Shown here piece by piece: positions 34,951-43,412 of a stretch of DNA of 64,000 nucleotides (position 1 is the first letter of the stretch; every line of letters begins with the position of its first letter). The DNA comes from Salinigranum marinum. Lineage in GTDB: Archaea > Halobacteriota > Halobacteria > Halobacteriales > Haloferacaceae. The stretch is taken from assembly GCF_024228675.1 (NCBI RefSeq), contig NZ_CP100461.1, positions 3,531,398 to 3,595,397 of the forward strand. The letters run 5' to 3'. Position numbers and translations under genes: made by a program. The notes under the pieces are model-generated. The model saw only the letters and a list, made by a program, of their open reading frames with translations, was not told the origin of the DNA and ran no database searches.

Positions 34951-35910
34951 TCAGGAGAACCGATCGAGGCCGGTCTGTCGGCGGGCGACGCCGTCGGGGT
35001 CGGCGACCCATGGTGTCCGTTCGTCCCGGAGCGCCGCGCGGTCGACGGCGGGCGGGTCGGCGGCCGCGAACGCCGAACAGCCGTCGCCGCAGTCCGTGGC
35101 GGGGTCGACCACGCGGTCGAACCGCTCGCAGTACGGGCGGCCGTCGTCGGTGACGGTCGCGTGGGCACAGCCCGGCGGGGCCGGCCGCCATCCCTTGCCG
35201 TAGGCGCGTTCGGCGACGCGACGCCTGATCCGGGCCTTCTCGTCCGCGGTGACGAACGCGACGTCCGTTCGTAAGGGGTGTGAGTCGACGGGTTCGACGC
35301 CCGTCGCCGCCGTCGGGAGCGACTCGGGGTCGCGGACGACCTCCCTGTCGCTCGTTTCGGGGTCGAACCGCCAGACGCCCACGGCGTCGGGGATGCGGTT
35401 GAGGTGCGCCCGCGTCACGTAGCTCTCGGTGGCGAGGACGACGCGGTCGAACAGCGCGAGGCACGCGTCCGTTCTGAGCTGGGATTCGAGGTCGCCGGGC
35501 GAGCCGAGATCGGGTTTGTTCTCGACGGCGACCAGGCGCGAAAACCAGTCGTTAGGGTACCGCGCTGCCCGGCGGACGAGTCGGTGGCCGCCGCGCTGGT
35601 CGGTCTCGAAGAAGCCCACGTCGACGGCGTCGTCGGTGATCCGGCGGGCGAGTTCGGGCGCGCACGGGAAGGCCCGTTCCGGCCGCACCGCCGAGCCGAC
35701 GCCGACGCGGCTCTCGATGGCGAGCGGGGGGATCGCCTCGGCGGTGATGGCCGTCCGTCGGTCGAACCCGCCGCCGGGCACCACGCCGACGACGTCGACG
35801 ATCCGGCCGCCGGGTGCGGCCACGCTCCCGCCTAACTGTCGCGAGACGACCCAGTCGGTCTCGCTCTCGAGGTGCGAACAGAGCGCGAGTTCGAAGGCGT
35901 ACTCCCGCAC
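34951..35910 (-). CDS. DUF5787-like protein with possible nuclease core and four C-terminal cysteines
   Basis: The 319-residue protein starts at GTG 35910 ([15 protein letters not shown]), the start I recall for this haloarchaeal family; the longer frame adds 32 residues of unlikely sequence. It contains [10 protein letters not shown] with Asp39, then [24 protein letters not shown] with Glu130-x-Lys132, resembling the PD-(D/E)xK nuclease pattern, and a C-terminal cluster Cys248, Cys261, Cys274, Cys278 that could hold iron-sulfur or zinc. This layout is reminiscent of Cas4/AddB-type nucleases, but that is inference. It is divergent from aif2g. Confidence 0.7.
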   Translation of the reverse strand: MREYAFELALCSHLESETDWVVSRQLGGSVAAPGGRIVDVVGVVPGGGFDRRTAITAEAIPPLAIESRVGVGSAVRPERAFPCAPELARRITDDAVDVGFFETDQRGGHRLVRRAARYPNDWFSRLVAVENKPDLGSPGDLESQLRTDACLALFDRVVLATESYVTRAHLNRIPDAVGVWRFDPETSDREVVRDPESLPTAATGVEPVDSHPLRTDVAFVTADEKARIRRRVAERAYGKGWRPAPPGCAHATVTDDGRPYCERFDRVVDPATDCGDGCSAFAAADPPAVDRAALRDERTPWVADPDGVARRQTGLDRFS

Positions 35911-36169
35911 GGGCGATGGTGGGGCGTCGAGCGAGAAAACGACACCGACACGCACGGCCCGTGCGGTCGGCACCGCCGTCCGCCTCCGTGGCGTCGTCCG
36001 GACCACTCCTCTCCGTCACCGTCCCGCGGTCACACCCCTCTCGGTAATCGTCCCGCGGCCACAGGTCCTCGCGCTCGCGCCCCCGACCGCGGTACGACGC
36101 CACAGGGGGACGCCGAGAACAGCACCTTTATCAGTCGTTCGGGGCGAAACTTCCCCAAGATTACTCTCA

Positions 36170-36175
36170 GGAGGT
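36170..36175 (+). promoter_or_regulatory. Strong Shine-Dalgarno sequence before aIF2-gamma
   Basis: GGAGGT ends 2 nt before ATG 36178. Good SD sequences are uncommon in this window, where most genes look leaderless, so this transcript probably has a 5' leader. It settles the start within a frame that is open 102 codons further upstream. Confidence 0.7.
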
Positions 36176-36177
36176 CA

Positions 36178-37410
36178 ATGGTGACGGACACAACACAACA
36201 ACCGGAGGTGAACATCGGACTCGTCGGCCACGTCGACCACGGGAAGACGACGCTCGTCCAGGCCCTGTCGGGGTCGTGGACCGACCAGCACTCGGAGGAG
36301 ATGAAGCGCGGGATCTCCATCCGACTGGGCTACGCGGACGCGACGTTCCGCGAGTGCCCAGGGCTCGACGAGCCCGAATGTTACACAGTAGACGAAGAGT
36401 GCCCAGATGGCTCGGAAAGCGAAGCGCTTCGGACCGTGTCGTTCGTCGACGCGCCCGGCCACGAGACGCTGATGGCGACGATGCTCTCGGGAGCCGCGCT
36501 GATGGACGGCGCGGTCCTCGTCGTGTCGGCGACGGAGGAAGTCCCGCAGGCCCAGACGGAAGAGCACCTGATGGCGCTGGACATCATCGGCATCGAGAAC
36601 ATCGTCGTCGCGCAGAACAAGATCGACCTCGTCGATCGCGAGCGCGCGGTGGCGAACTACCAGCAGATCCAGGAGTTCGTCGAGGGGACCGTCGCCGAGG
36701 ACGCGCCAATCGTCCCGATCAGCGCCGGCCAGGAGATCAACATGGATCTCCTCATGGACGCCATCGAGACGGAGATCCCCACCCCGGAACGCGACGCGGG
36801 CGAGGACGCGCGGATGTTCGTCGCCCGGAGCTTCGACATCAACCGCCCGGGGACGACGTGGGACCGGCTGTCGGGAGGCGTCGTCGGGGGCAGTCTCGTC
36901 GCCGGCGAGCTGTCGGTCGACGATGAGATCGAACTCCGTCCCGGCCGCGAGGTCGACGAGGGCGGACAGTCCGAGTGGCGACCCATCGAGACGACGGTCC
37001 GGTCGCTCCAGGCCGGCGGGAGCCAACTCGAAACCGCCCACCCTGGCGGCCTTCTCGGCGTCGGCACGGGGCTGGACCCCGCGCTGACGAAAGGCGACGC
37101 GCTCGCCGGACAGGTCGCCGGCGAGCCGGGGACGCTCCCGCCGACGCGCGAGTCGTTCACGATGAGCGTCGACCTCCTCGACCGCGTCGTCGGTGCCGAC
37201 GAGGGGAGCGTCGAGGAGATCTCGACGGGCGAACCGCTGATGCTCACCGTCGGGACGGCGACGACGGTCGGCGCGGTGACGAGCGCGCGCGAGGGCGAGT
37301 GTGAAGTGAACCTCAAGCGGCCGGTGTGTGCCCAGTCGGGCGCGAAGATCGCGATCAACCGACGGGTTGGCGCGCGCTGGCGTCTCATCGGCATCGGGAC
37401 CCTGGAATAA
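36178..37410 (+). CDS. Translation initiation factor 2 subunit gamma (aIF2-gamma)
   Basis: The GTPase subunit that delivers initiator Met-tRNA to the ribosome. The 410-residue protein has GHVDHGKT (17-24), the switch II DAPGHE, the NKID guanine-specificity motif and two C-terminal beta-barrel domains. In the zinc-knuckle insert I see only Cys60, Cys68 and Cys75 ([16 protein letters not shown]), so one ligand of the usual four is missing, which I believe is common in haloarchaea. It heads a run of information-processing genes; the PIN gene starts immediately after its stop. Confidence 0.97.
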   Translation: MVTDTTQQPEVNIGLVGHVDHGKTTLVQALSGSWTDQHSEEMKRGISIRLGYADATFRECPGLDEPECYTVDEECPDGSESEALRTVSFVDAPGHETLMATMLSGAALMDGAVLVVSATEEVPQAQTEEHLMALDIIGIENIVVAQNKIDLVDRERAVANYQQIQEFVEGTVAEDAPIVPISAGQEINMDLLMDAIETEIPTPERDAGEDARMFVARSFDINRPGTTWDRLSGGVVGGSLVAGELSVDDEIELRPGREVDEGGQSEWRPIETTVRSLQAGGSQLETAHPGGLLGVGTGLDPALTKGDALAGQVAGEPGTLPPTRESFTMSVDLLDRVVGADEGSVEEISTGEPLMLTVGTATTVGAVTSAREGECEVNLKRPVCAQSGAKIAINRRVGARWRLIGIGTLE

Positions 37411-37809
37411 GTGACGACGGTCGTGCTGGACACCAACGCGCTCATGATGCCAGTCGAATGCGGCGTCCGCGTTTTCGACGAACTCGCTCGCCTGCTCGGC
37501 GAGAGCGTCGCCGACACGGACTCGAACGCGGATCTGGTCGTCCCGCGCGCCGTCGTCGCCGAACTCGAGGCGCTCGCCGAGGGTGCGGGCGAGGAGGGCG
37601 TCGCCGCGAGCGTCGGGCGCGACCTCGCCGACCGGTGTCGGATCGTCGACACCAGTGCCTCGTACGCCGACGACGCCGTCGTCGAACTCGCCGCCGAGGC
37701 CGACTACGTCGTCACCAACGACAGACCCCTCCGGGGCCGACTCCTCGACCGGAACGTGCCGGTCGTCGGCCTGCGGGGCCGCAACACACTTGCGATTACG
37801 GAACCGTAG
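37411..37809 (+). CDS. PIN-domain protein (Fcf1/Utp24-like), aIF2-gamma-linked
   Basis: The 132-residue PIN domain has Asp7 in VVLDTNALMMP, the middle acidic residue in VPRAVVAELEAL and YVVTNDRPLRGRL late in the chain, so the metal-binding acids of the nuclease are kept. In archaea this gene is typically fixed next to aIF2-gamma and is thought to act in RNA processing rather than as a toxin. It starts at GTG 37411 directly after the aIF2-gamma stop (no gap) and is followed by rpo7 after 20 nt. Confidence 0.88.
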   Translation: MTTVVLDTNALMMPVECGVRVFDELARLLGESVADTDSNADLVVPRAVVAELEALAEGAGEEGVAASVGRDLADRCRIVDTSASYADDAVVELAAEADYVVTNDRPLRGRLLDRNVPVVGLRGRNTLAITEP

Positions 37810-37829
37810 CAGGAACTCAACAACAACGC

Positions 37830-38399
37830 ATGTACAAACGGGTACGACTCAAAGACACGGTCGAAGTGCCGCCCCGCCACCTGGCTGATGTCACCCCACA
37901 GCGGGTGAAGCGGCTGCTCCAGGACAAACTCGAAGGACGGATGGACGAGGACGTCGGGAGCGTCGTCAGCGTCGCGAAGGTGCACGACATCGGAGAGGGC
38001 TCCGTGCTCCCCGGACGGCCGGGCGTCTACTACGAAGCGGAGTTCGACGCGATCACGTTCGATCCACAGATGCAGGAGATCGTCGACGGCAACGTCGTCG
38101 AGGTGGTCGAGTTCGGCGCGTTCGTCGGCATCGGCCCCGTCGACGGACTGCTCCACGTCTCGCAGATCTCCAACGAGTATCTCGCATACGACGGCGAGAA
38201 CCAGCAACTCGCCTCCACGGAGTCGAACCAGACGCTCGGCGTCGGCGACTCCGTCCGGGTGCGGATCGTCACGAAGAGCATCGACGAGCGCAACCCGCGC
38301 GACTCGAAGATCGGGCTCACGGCGAAACAGCCCGGACTCGGCAAGCACGGCTGGCTCGAGGCCAAGCGCCGCGAGAGCGAAGCGGAGGCCGGTGACTGA
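37830..38399 (+). CDS. rpo7: DNA-directed RNA polymerase subunit Rpo7 (E')
   Basis: Stalk subunit of archaeal RNA polymerase. The 189-residue protein has the N-terminal tip domain (MYKRVRLKDTVEVPP, LEGRMDEDVGSVVSV) and a C-terminal S1/OB domain (VVEVVEFGAFVGIGPVDGLLHVSQIS) that binds emerging RNA. Its stop shares one base with the ATG of the Spt4 gene, so the two are coupled. Start ATG 37830 gives the family length. Confidence 0.96.
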   Translation: MYKRVRLKDTVEVPPRHLADVTPQRVKRLLQDKLEGRMDEDVGSVVSVAKVHDIGEGSVLPGRPGVYYEAEFDAITFDPQMQEIVDGNVVEVVEFGAFVGIGPVDGLLHVSQISNEYLAYDGENQQLASTESNQTLGVGDSVRVRIVTKSIDERNPRDSKIGLTAKQPGLGKHGWLEAKRRESEAEAGD

Positions 38400-38596
38400 T
38401 GGCGAAGAAACGGCTCGCCTGCCGCGAGTGTCACCACATCAACGAGCCGAACAACCAGACCTGTGACCTCTGTGGCTCCTCGTCGCTGACGGAAGACTGG
38501 GCGGGGTACGTCTACATCACACACCCCGAGGAGAGCGAGATCGCCGCGGAGATGAACGTCGCCGACCCCGGCGGCTACGCGCTGAAAGTCCGCTGA
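38399..38596 (+). CDS. spt4: Transcription elongation factor Spt4 (Rpo E'')
   Basis: The 65-residue protein has one four-cysteine zinc site: Cys8-x2-Cys11 and Cys22-x2-Cys25, followed by the WAGYVYITHPEESEIA core. Spt4 binds Spt5 and supports RNA polymerase processivity. Spt5 is not in this window. ATG 38399 overlaps the rpo7 stop by one base. Confidence 0.95.
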   Translation: MAKKRLACRECHHINEPNNQTCDLCGSSSLTEDWAGYVYITHPEESEIAAEMNVADPGGYALKVR

Positions 38597-38601
38597 CGGC
38601 G

Positions 38602-39144
38602 ATGCTCCGGCTCCGGCTCCCACGAGCGCTCCGAAGCGCGTTCAAAGAGCCCTTCGGCCCCGTCTACACCGACGCCGACGCGCTCCTCGACGCGGTCGAC
38701 GGCCCCGTGATCGCCGTCGGCGATGTCGTCACCGCCCACCTCGTCCGCGCCGGGCGCGTCCCCGACGTCGCCGTCGTCGACGGCCGGACGAAACGGGAGG
38801 CGATCTCGACGGCGACCGCGGACGCGCTCGACGGGCTCCCGGACGGTGAACGGGTCGAGAACTCCGCCGGCGAACTCACGGAGGGACTGCTCCGGGCGCT
38901 CACGGAGGCGATCGCCGCGGCGGAACCGCGGGTGCTGGACGTCGACGGCGAGGAGGACCTCGCGACGCTTCCAGCGGTGGTCGCCGCGGCCGATGGGGCG
39001 AGCGTCGTCTACGGCCAGCCCGACGAGGGGATGGTTCTCGTCCGCGTCACGCCCGAGACGCGGGCGGAGATGGCCGCTCTGCTGGAACGGTTCGAGGGTG
39101 ACGCCGACGCCGCGCTGTCGCTTCTCCGTGGGGCCACCACGTGA
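38602..39144 (+). CDS. GTP-dependent dephospho-CoA kinase (DUF359)
   Basis: This archaeal enzyme performs the last step of coenzyme A synthesis using GTP. The 180-residue protein has the family signature stretches GPVIAVGDVVTAHLV, PDVAVVDGRTKRE and LDVDGEEDLATLPAVVAA, with the conserved Asp residues and the GEEDL motif. It sits 5 nt after spt4 in the same operon, which is its usual archaeal neighbourhood. Confidence 0.92.
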   Translation: MLRLRLPRALRSAFKEPFGPVYTDADALLDAVDGPVIAVGDVVTAHLVRAGRVPDVAVVDGRTKREAISTATADALDGLPDGERVENSAGELTEGLLRALTEAIAAAEPRVLDVDGEEDLATLPAVVAAADGASVVYGQPDEGMVLVRVTPETRAEMAALLERFEGDADAALSLLRGATT

Positions 39145-39294
39145 CGGTCGGGGCGACGGGAGCCAGTGAGCCGGGTGGGTCGTGTTCCCACCCCGCCGGT
39201 CGTTCGAGGCGACGGACGGCGTCTCGCCGGCCAGCACGGTCACGTCCTTCGAAATCCTTTTGGTCGCATCGGGGGGAGTTAGGGGTAACTGACC

Positions 39295-39609
39295 ATGGAA
39301 ATCGAAATCATCGACGAGGACGAGAACCCGATGTTACACCGAACGGACGTCCGCTTCGAGGTCGTCCACGAGGAAGCGACCCCCTCCCGGCTCTCCGTGC
39401 GTGACAGCCTCGCCGCCAAACTGAACAAGGACTCCGCGGAGGTCGTCATCCACGCGCTCGACACCAAGTTCGGTATGCGGAAGACCGTCGGCTACGCGAA
39501 GGTGTACGACAACCCCGCGTTCGCCCGCGACGTCGAACAGGAGTACATGCTCGAACGGAACAAGATCACGAGCGGCGACGAGCCCGAAGTCGAGGCCGAA
39601 GAGGCCTGA
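39295..39609 (+). CDS. rps24e: 30S ribosomal protein S24e
   Basis: The 104-residue protein has the S24e fold motifs EIEIIDEDENPMLHRTDV, the basic loop and FGMRKTVGYAKVYDN, with an acidic tail (GDEPEVEAEEA) typical of haloarchaea. It starts at ATG 39295 after a 150-nt gap containing AAATCCTTTTGG. In most archaea I know, rps27ae follows directly; here only 11 nt separate its stop from kae1-bud32, so S27ae must be elsewhere. Confidence 0.95.
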   Translation: MEIEIIDEDENPMLHRTDVRFEVVHEEATPSRLSVRDSLAAKLNKDSAEVVIHALDTKFGMRKTVGYAKVYDNPAFARDVEQEYMLERNKITSGDEPEVEAEEA

Positions 39610-39620
39610 CTTCCGAACCG

Positions 39621-41246
39621 GTGCGCGTTCTCGGTATCGAAGGAACGGCGTGGGCAGCGAGTGCTTCGGTCTTCGACACCGAGGCCGACGAGGTCTTCAT
39701 CGCGTCGGACCCGTACGAACCCGAGAGCGGCGGCATTCACCCCCGCGAGGCGGCCGAACACATGGGTGATGCCATCCCGTCCGTCGTCGAGGAGGCGCTC
39801 GCATACGCGCGGGGCCTCGCTTCTTCCCACGACGACGGTGAACGGGCGGCACCGATCGACGCCGTCGCGTTCTCACGCGGCCCCGGCCTGGGACCGTGTC
39901 TTCGGATCGTCGGGACCGCGGCGCGCGCGCTCGCCGGCTCGCTCGGGGTCCCGCTCGTCGGCGTCAACCACATGATCGCACACCTCGAGATCGGTCGCCA
40001 CCAGTCGGGGTTCGAATCCCCCGTCTGTCTGAACGCGTCGGGGGCGAACGCACACCTCCTCGGGTACCACAACGGCCGGTACCGCGTCCTGGGCGAGACG
40101 ATGGACACCGGCGTCGGCAACGCGATCGACAAGTTCACGCGCCACGTCGGCTGGGCACATCCGGGCGGGCCGAAGGTCGAAGCCGCGGCGACGGAGGGGA
40201 CGTACCTCGATCTCCCGTACGTGGTCAAGGGGATGGACTTCTCCTTTTCGGGGATCATGAGCGCCGCGAAAGACGCGTACGACGACGGCACCCCGGTCGA
40301 GGACGTCTGCTGTGGGCTCCAGGAGACGATCTTCGCGATGCTCACCGAGGTCGCCGAGCGGGCGCTCTCGCTGAGCGGGACAGACGAACTCGTCCTCGGC
40401 GGCGGCGTCGGGCAGAACGCTCGCCTGCGCGCGATGCTCCGTGAGATGTGCGACGCGCGCGGTGCGGACTTCTACGCGCCCGAGCCGCGCTTCCTCCGGG
40501 ACAACGCCGGGATGATCGCCGTCCTCGGTGCGACGATGTACGCAGTGGGCGACACTCTCCCGATCGCCGACTCCGCCGTCGACCCGAACTTCCGGCCGGA
40601 CGAGGTGCCCGTCACCTGGCGGGGCGGTGCGGAGTCGATCGCGCGGACCCCGGACGACGGGGACGATCGGGAGATCCGCGGCGCGGAGGCGACGGTGACG
40701 ATGGGCGACGACCACGTGACGAAACGTCGGCTCCCGAAGGGATACCGCCATCCAGACCTGGACGACCGACTGCGGCGGGAACGGACGGTGGCCGAGGCTC
40801 GGCTGGTGAGCGAGGCCCGGCGGGCCGGCGTCTCGACGCCACTCGTCCGCGACGTCGACCTCGACGAAGCGACGCTGACGCTCCAGCGCGTCGGCGAGGC
40901 GGATCTGGCCGCGCGGCTCTCTGCCGACGTGGTCCGCCGGGTCGGCGAACTGCTCTCGGCGCTTCACGACGCCGGCGTCGTCCACGGCGATCCGACGACG
41001 CGGAACGTCCGCGTCGGCGAGTCGAAGGTGTTCCTCGTCGACTTCGGCCTCGGCTTCCACACGGGTCACGTCGAAGACCACGCAATGGACCTCCACGTCT
41101 TCGGACAGAGCGTCGTGGGCACCGCCGAGACGCCCGGGCCGCTGCTCGACGCGTTCGAGTCGGGCTATCTCGACGCGGGCGGTGACGCCGCGCGGACGGT
41201 CGTCGACCGACTCCGCGAGATCGAAGGCCGCGGCCGATACCAGTAA
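39621..41246 (+). CDS. kae1-bud32: Kae1-Bud32 fusion: tRNA N6-threonylcarbamoyladenosine synthase subunit with KEOPS kinase
   Basis: The 541-residue protein joins Kae1, which transfers threonylcarbamoyl to A37 of ANN-decoding tRNAs, to the Bud32 ATPase/kinase that supports it. Kae1 (about 1-325) has the iron-binding HMIAH (His117, His121) and SGANAHLLGY, plus GGGVGQNARLR. Bud32 (about 345-541) has KRRLPKGYRHPDLD, the catalytic HGD at 455-457 and DFGLG from Asp474. The start is GTG 39621. The fusion is the usual state in many Euryarchaeota. It closes the operon begun by aif2g. Confidence 0.97.
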   Translation: MRVLGIEGTAWAASASVFDTEADEVFIASDPYEPESGGIHPREAAEHMGDAIPSVVEEALAYARGLASSHDDGERAAPIDAVAFSRGPGLGPCLRIVGTAARALAGSLGVPLVGVNHMIAHLEIGRHQSGFESPVCLNASGANAHLLGYHNGRYRVLGETMDTGVGNAIDKFTRHVGWAHPGGPKVEAAATEGTYLDLPYVVKGMDFSFSGIMSAAKDAYDDGTPVEDVCCGLQETIFAMLTEVAERALSLSGTDELVLGGGVGQNARLRAMLREMCDARGADFYAPEPRFLRDNAGMIAVLGATMYAVGDTLPIADSAVDPNFRPDEVPVTWRGGAESIARTPDDGDDREIRGAEATVTMGDDHVTKRRLPKGYRHPDLDDRLRRERTVAEARLVSEARRAGVSTPLVRDVDLDEATLTLQRVGEADLAARLSADVVRRVGELLSALHDAGVVHGDPTTRNVRVGESKVFLVDFGLGFHTGHVEDHAMDLHVFGQSVVGTAETPGPLLDAFESGYLDAGGDAARTVVDRLREIEGRGRYQ

Positions 41247-41479
41247 CGATCGGGAGCACAGAGAGGGGCTCGCGGACGGCACCCGCAGCGACCGTGCGGG
41301 ACTTCGTGCCGCCACGTCGCGATGCGCCCCGCCGTCGTCGTCAGCGCACACGATCCGTGGCCGCGGTCTCCGATTTCAACCCTCGGACGGATCGGCCCCG
41401 GGAGAACCCCCCGCGGTCGGGACGGGCCCCACGGCGGTCCGGCAGACGGCGGTTTCGACACCGCGGAGAGGCTAAACCA

Positions 41480-41485
41480 TTTATC
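41480..41485 (+). promoter_or_regulatory. TATA-like box of the DUF5808-like gene
   Basis: TTTATC lies about 25 nt before ATG 41508, which supports that start in a frame open far upstream. Confidence 0.45.
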
Positions 41486-41507
41486 GGGCGGCGTTGTACG
41501 AGTGAGT

Positions 41508-41783
41508 ATGGCTGAGAAACCCCAGTCCGGAACCATCTTTGGCGTCCCGTACAATTTCGAACGACCGAGTGTCGGCCGCCTCGTCTCGTCGTACTGGCAA
41601 CCCGGAAAGGGGATGCTCGTGAAGAAGCCCTTCGGCATCGGCTACACGATCAACCTCGCGTCGTGGCGCTCGTGGGTCGTCCTCGTCGTCGTCGCGGTTC
41701 TCCTCTGGCAGGAACGACAGAGCACCGACGCCGAGGAGTCGGTCACCGACGACCCCGTCGAAGTCATCATCGACGACGACTGA
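41508..41783 (+). CDS. DUF5808-like protein with one membrane segment
   Basis: The 91-residue protein starts MAEKPQSGTIFGVPYNFERPSVGRLVSSYWQPGKGMLVKKPFGIGYTINLASW and has a single membrane helix (about 56-70, VVLVVVAVLLW), then a short acidic tail. I recall the FGVPYNFE...KPFGIGYT pattern as DUF5808. No function is known. It sits between kae1-bud32 and the XTP pyrophosphatase gene. Confidence 0.78.
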   Translation: MAEKPQSGTIFGVPYNFERPSVGRLVSSYWQPGKGMLVKKPFGIGYTINLASWRSWVVLVVVAVLLWQERQSTDAEESVTDDPVEVIIDDD

Positions 41784-41829
41784 CCCGCGAAACCGAACCT
41801 GCTTTCTTCCTCGCCGGCCGACGCCGGAT

Positions 41830-42462
41830 ATGCTCGCTTACGTCACGACGAACCCCGGGAAGGTCCGTGAGGCGGTCGACTACCTCGGCGACGATGTCGC
41901 GCAACTCGATTTCGACTACGCCGAGATCCAGAGTGCCGACCTCGGACCGATCGCCGCCCGAGGCGCGCGGGAGGCGTACCGCCACGCCGACGGGCCGGTG
42001 CTCGTCGACGACGCGGGGCTGTTCGTCGACGCGCTCGAGGGGTTCCCGGGTCCGTACTCGTCGTACGTCGAGGAGACGGTCGGAATCGAACGCGTTCAGA
42101 CGCTCGTTGCCGCCGAAGACGAACACCGTGCCGCCTTCCGGTGCGTGCTCGCGTACTGCGACGGGGAGGGCTTCGATGCGAGCCCAGACCCGATCGACCG
42201 CGCCGACCGGACCGAAGCCGCCGCGACCGGGCCCGACGACGGTTCCTCGGCGGAGCTCCCGGTGAAACTGTTCGAGGGTGTCGTCCGCGGTCGAATCGTC
42301 GAACCGCGGGGCGACGGCGGCTTCGGCTACGATCCGATCTTCGAACACAACGGGAAGACGATGGCGGAGATGACGACCGAGGAGAAGAACGCCGTCTCAC
42401 ACCGCGGGCGGGCGCTCGCGAAGTTCGCCGAGTGGTATCCGGAACGGAGCGATGCGGAGTGA
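41830..42462 (+). CDS. XTP/dITP pyrophosphatase (RdgB/HAM1 family)
   Basis: Removes deaminated purine nucleotides by hydrolysing XTP and (d)ITP to monophosphates. The 210-residue protein has YVTTNPGKVREAV at the N-terminus, VLVDDAGLFVDALEGFPGPYSSYV with the acidic metal residues, and GDGGFGYDPIFEHNGKTMAEMTTEEKNAVSHRG. An insert of about 25 residues (about 115-145, Asp/Pro-rich) lengthens the usual sequence, a typical haloarchaeal insertion. It often lies near kae1-bud32 in haloarchaea, as here. Confidence 0.94.
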   Translation: MLAYVTTNPGKVREAVDYLGDDVAQLDFDYAEIQSADLGPIAARGAREAYRHADGPVLVDDAGLFVDALEGFPGPYSSYVEETVGIERVQTLVAAEDEHRAAFRCVLAYCDGEGFDASPDPIDRADRTEAAATGPDDGSSAELPVKLFEGVVRGRIVEPRGDGGFGYDPIFEHNGKTMAEMTTEEKNAVSHRGRALAKFAEWYPERSDAE

Positions 42463-42502
42463 CGGTGGTTTGCTGAGCGGTAGCGAAGCAAATCTCGGGA
42501 GA
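42461..42502. repeat. 42-bp direct repeat, copy 1
   Basis: Begins GACGGTGGTTTGCTGA and ends CTCGGGAGA. It pairs with 42526-42567 at a 65-bp period; outer parts are identical and the inner 15 bp differ. Inside copy 1, TTTGCT and AGCAAA form a 6-bp inverted repeat. It begins at the last codon of the pyrophosphatase gene. Confidence 0.6.
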
Positions 42503-42525
42503 CTCGCGTCGGGCGCGGAGCGTCC

Positions 42526-42567
42526 GACGGTGGTTTGCTGAACCACAGTGAAGCGAGCCTCGGGAGA
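42526..42567. repeat. 42-bp direct repeat, copy 2
   Basis: Second copy of GACGGTGGTTTGCTGA...CTCGGGAGA, with an altered inner segment. Only two copies exist, so this is not a CRISPR array. It lies downstream of the convergent PIN-like gene's 3' end. Confidence 0.6.
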
Positions 42568-42627
42568 TGGCTCGCCTCCTGATCGCCCGGGCCCCCGCAC
42601 GTCGGTCCACGGTGGTCCTGGGCCGCG

Positions 42628-43101
42628 TCACGCCCGCGGGTCACGGTCCGGCCCGGGGTACGAACCGCCGACGACCTCGCGGTAGAGGCTCTCGGCGTCG
42701 AACAGGGTCGCGAAGGCGCGCGGGTGGCGGACGCTGAGCGGGACGTATCCCTGCAGCGACGCGCCGGCTTTCGCGCTCGCGAGCCGGTCGTCGAACGAGA
42801 GCAGGTGCATCGCACCGCCGCGGTACGCCGAGGCGAGTCCCGGATGGTCGCCGTCGGGGTGGTCGACGGGCTCGCGCCACGCCTCGACGTGTGCGCGCCA
42901 GTCGGTCGCCAGCGCGTCGTCCGCGACCGCCGAAACGACCGCCTCGGCGTCGTCGAGGAGCGCGTCGCTGGCGACGAGCGTCACCCACGAGTGCTGCCTG
43001 ACGTGGTCGAGCGCCGCCCGCGAGGGGCCGCCGACGAGGAGATCGGCCGCGAGGACGTCCGCGTCGGCGACGACGCGGGCGGGGCTGGGCTCAGTCGGCA
43101 T
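42628..43101 (-). CDS. PIN-like protein (possible DUF7384-type)
   Basis: The 157-residue protein has the PIN opening VVADADVLAADLLVGG (Asp in VADADV), a helical middle and the late SFDDRLASAKAGASL containing a possible second acidic pair. It could be an RNase; the catalytic acids are only partly convincing. Start ATG 43101 lies 11 nt inside the 3' end of a 36-residue frame on the same strand, which resembles a small-partner/PIN pair of vapBC type. The target is unknown. Confidence 0.65.
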   Translation of the reverse strand: MPTEPSPARVVADADVLAADLLVGGPSRAALDHVRQHSWVTLVASDALLDDAEAVVSAVADDALATDWRAHVEAWREPVDHPDGDHPGLASAYRGGAMHLLSFDDRLASAKAGASLQGYVPLSVRHPRAFATLFDAESLYREVVGGSYPGPDRDPRA

Positions 43102-43201
43102 CCGAACCCCCGCCGTCGCGGACGGTCGCCAGTGCCGCACGCACGTCCGCTTCGGTCGTGTCGTACGCCGCCGCCCGCTCGAAGAGGTCGTCCCAGGTCA
43201 C
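43091..43201 (-). CDS. 36-residue partner protein of the PIN-like gene
   Basis: From GTG 43201 the frame gives MTWDDLFERAAAYDTTEADV... ending GGGSDAD, a likely helix-turn-helix-sized acidic peptide. It overlaps the PIN-like ATG by 11 nt. The tight overlap suggests cotranslation and an antitoxin-like role, inferred from layout alone. The frame extends upstream to an ATG at 43288, but that part has no haloarchaeal codon bias. Confidence 0.45.
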   Translation of the reverse strand: MTWDDLFERAAAYDTTEADVRAALATVRDGGGSDAD

Positions 43202-43381
43202 GGCCGAGGATACGTGGGGTCGTGACAAGAGGGTTGTCGATTCGAGGCGTCGACCGGAAACGACCCTGCCGAAGCCCCGCGGCTTCACCGGCCGTTCATA
43301 TGTTGGTCGTTGGCTACCGTGTCCGCGCCGAAGCGGCGCAGTCTGTCGGTCTCACCGGTGAGTCACACGCTCGTCTGACGC

Positions 43382-43390
43382 GGATTTAAG
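43382..43390 (+). promoter_or_regulatory. TATA-like box before the RNA candidate
   Basis: GGATTTAAG with no plausible start codon or coding frame 25-30 nt downstream. If used, transcription would start near 43413, exactly at the first hairpin. Confidence 0.5.
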
Positions 43391-43412
43391 TGTACGTCTA
43401 CGGTGAATCCTT

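Noticed and set aside
37411-37809. VapC toxin
   Set aside because: The PIN gene is embedded without a gap between aif2g and rpo7, the standard archaeal arrangement, and has no antitoxin partner.
42461-42567. Possible CRISPR array from the two 42-bp repeats
   Set aside because: Only two copies, spacer 23 nt, internal differences and no cas genes in the window.
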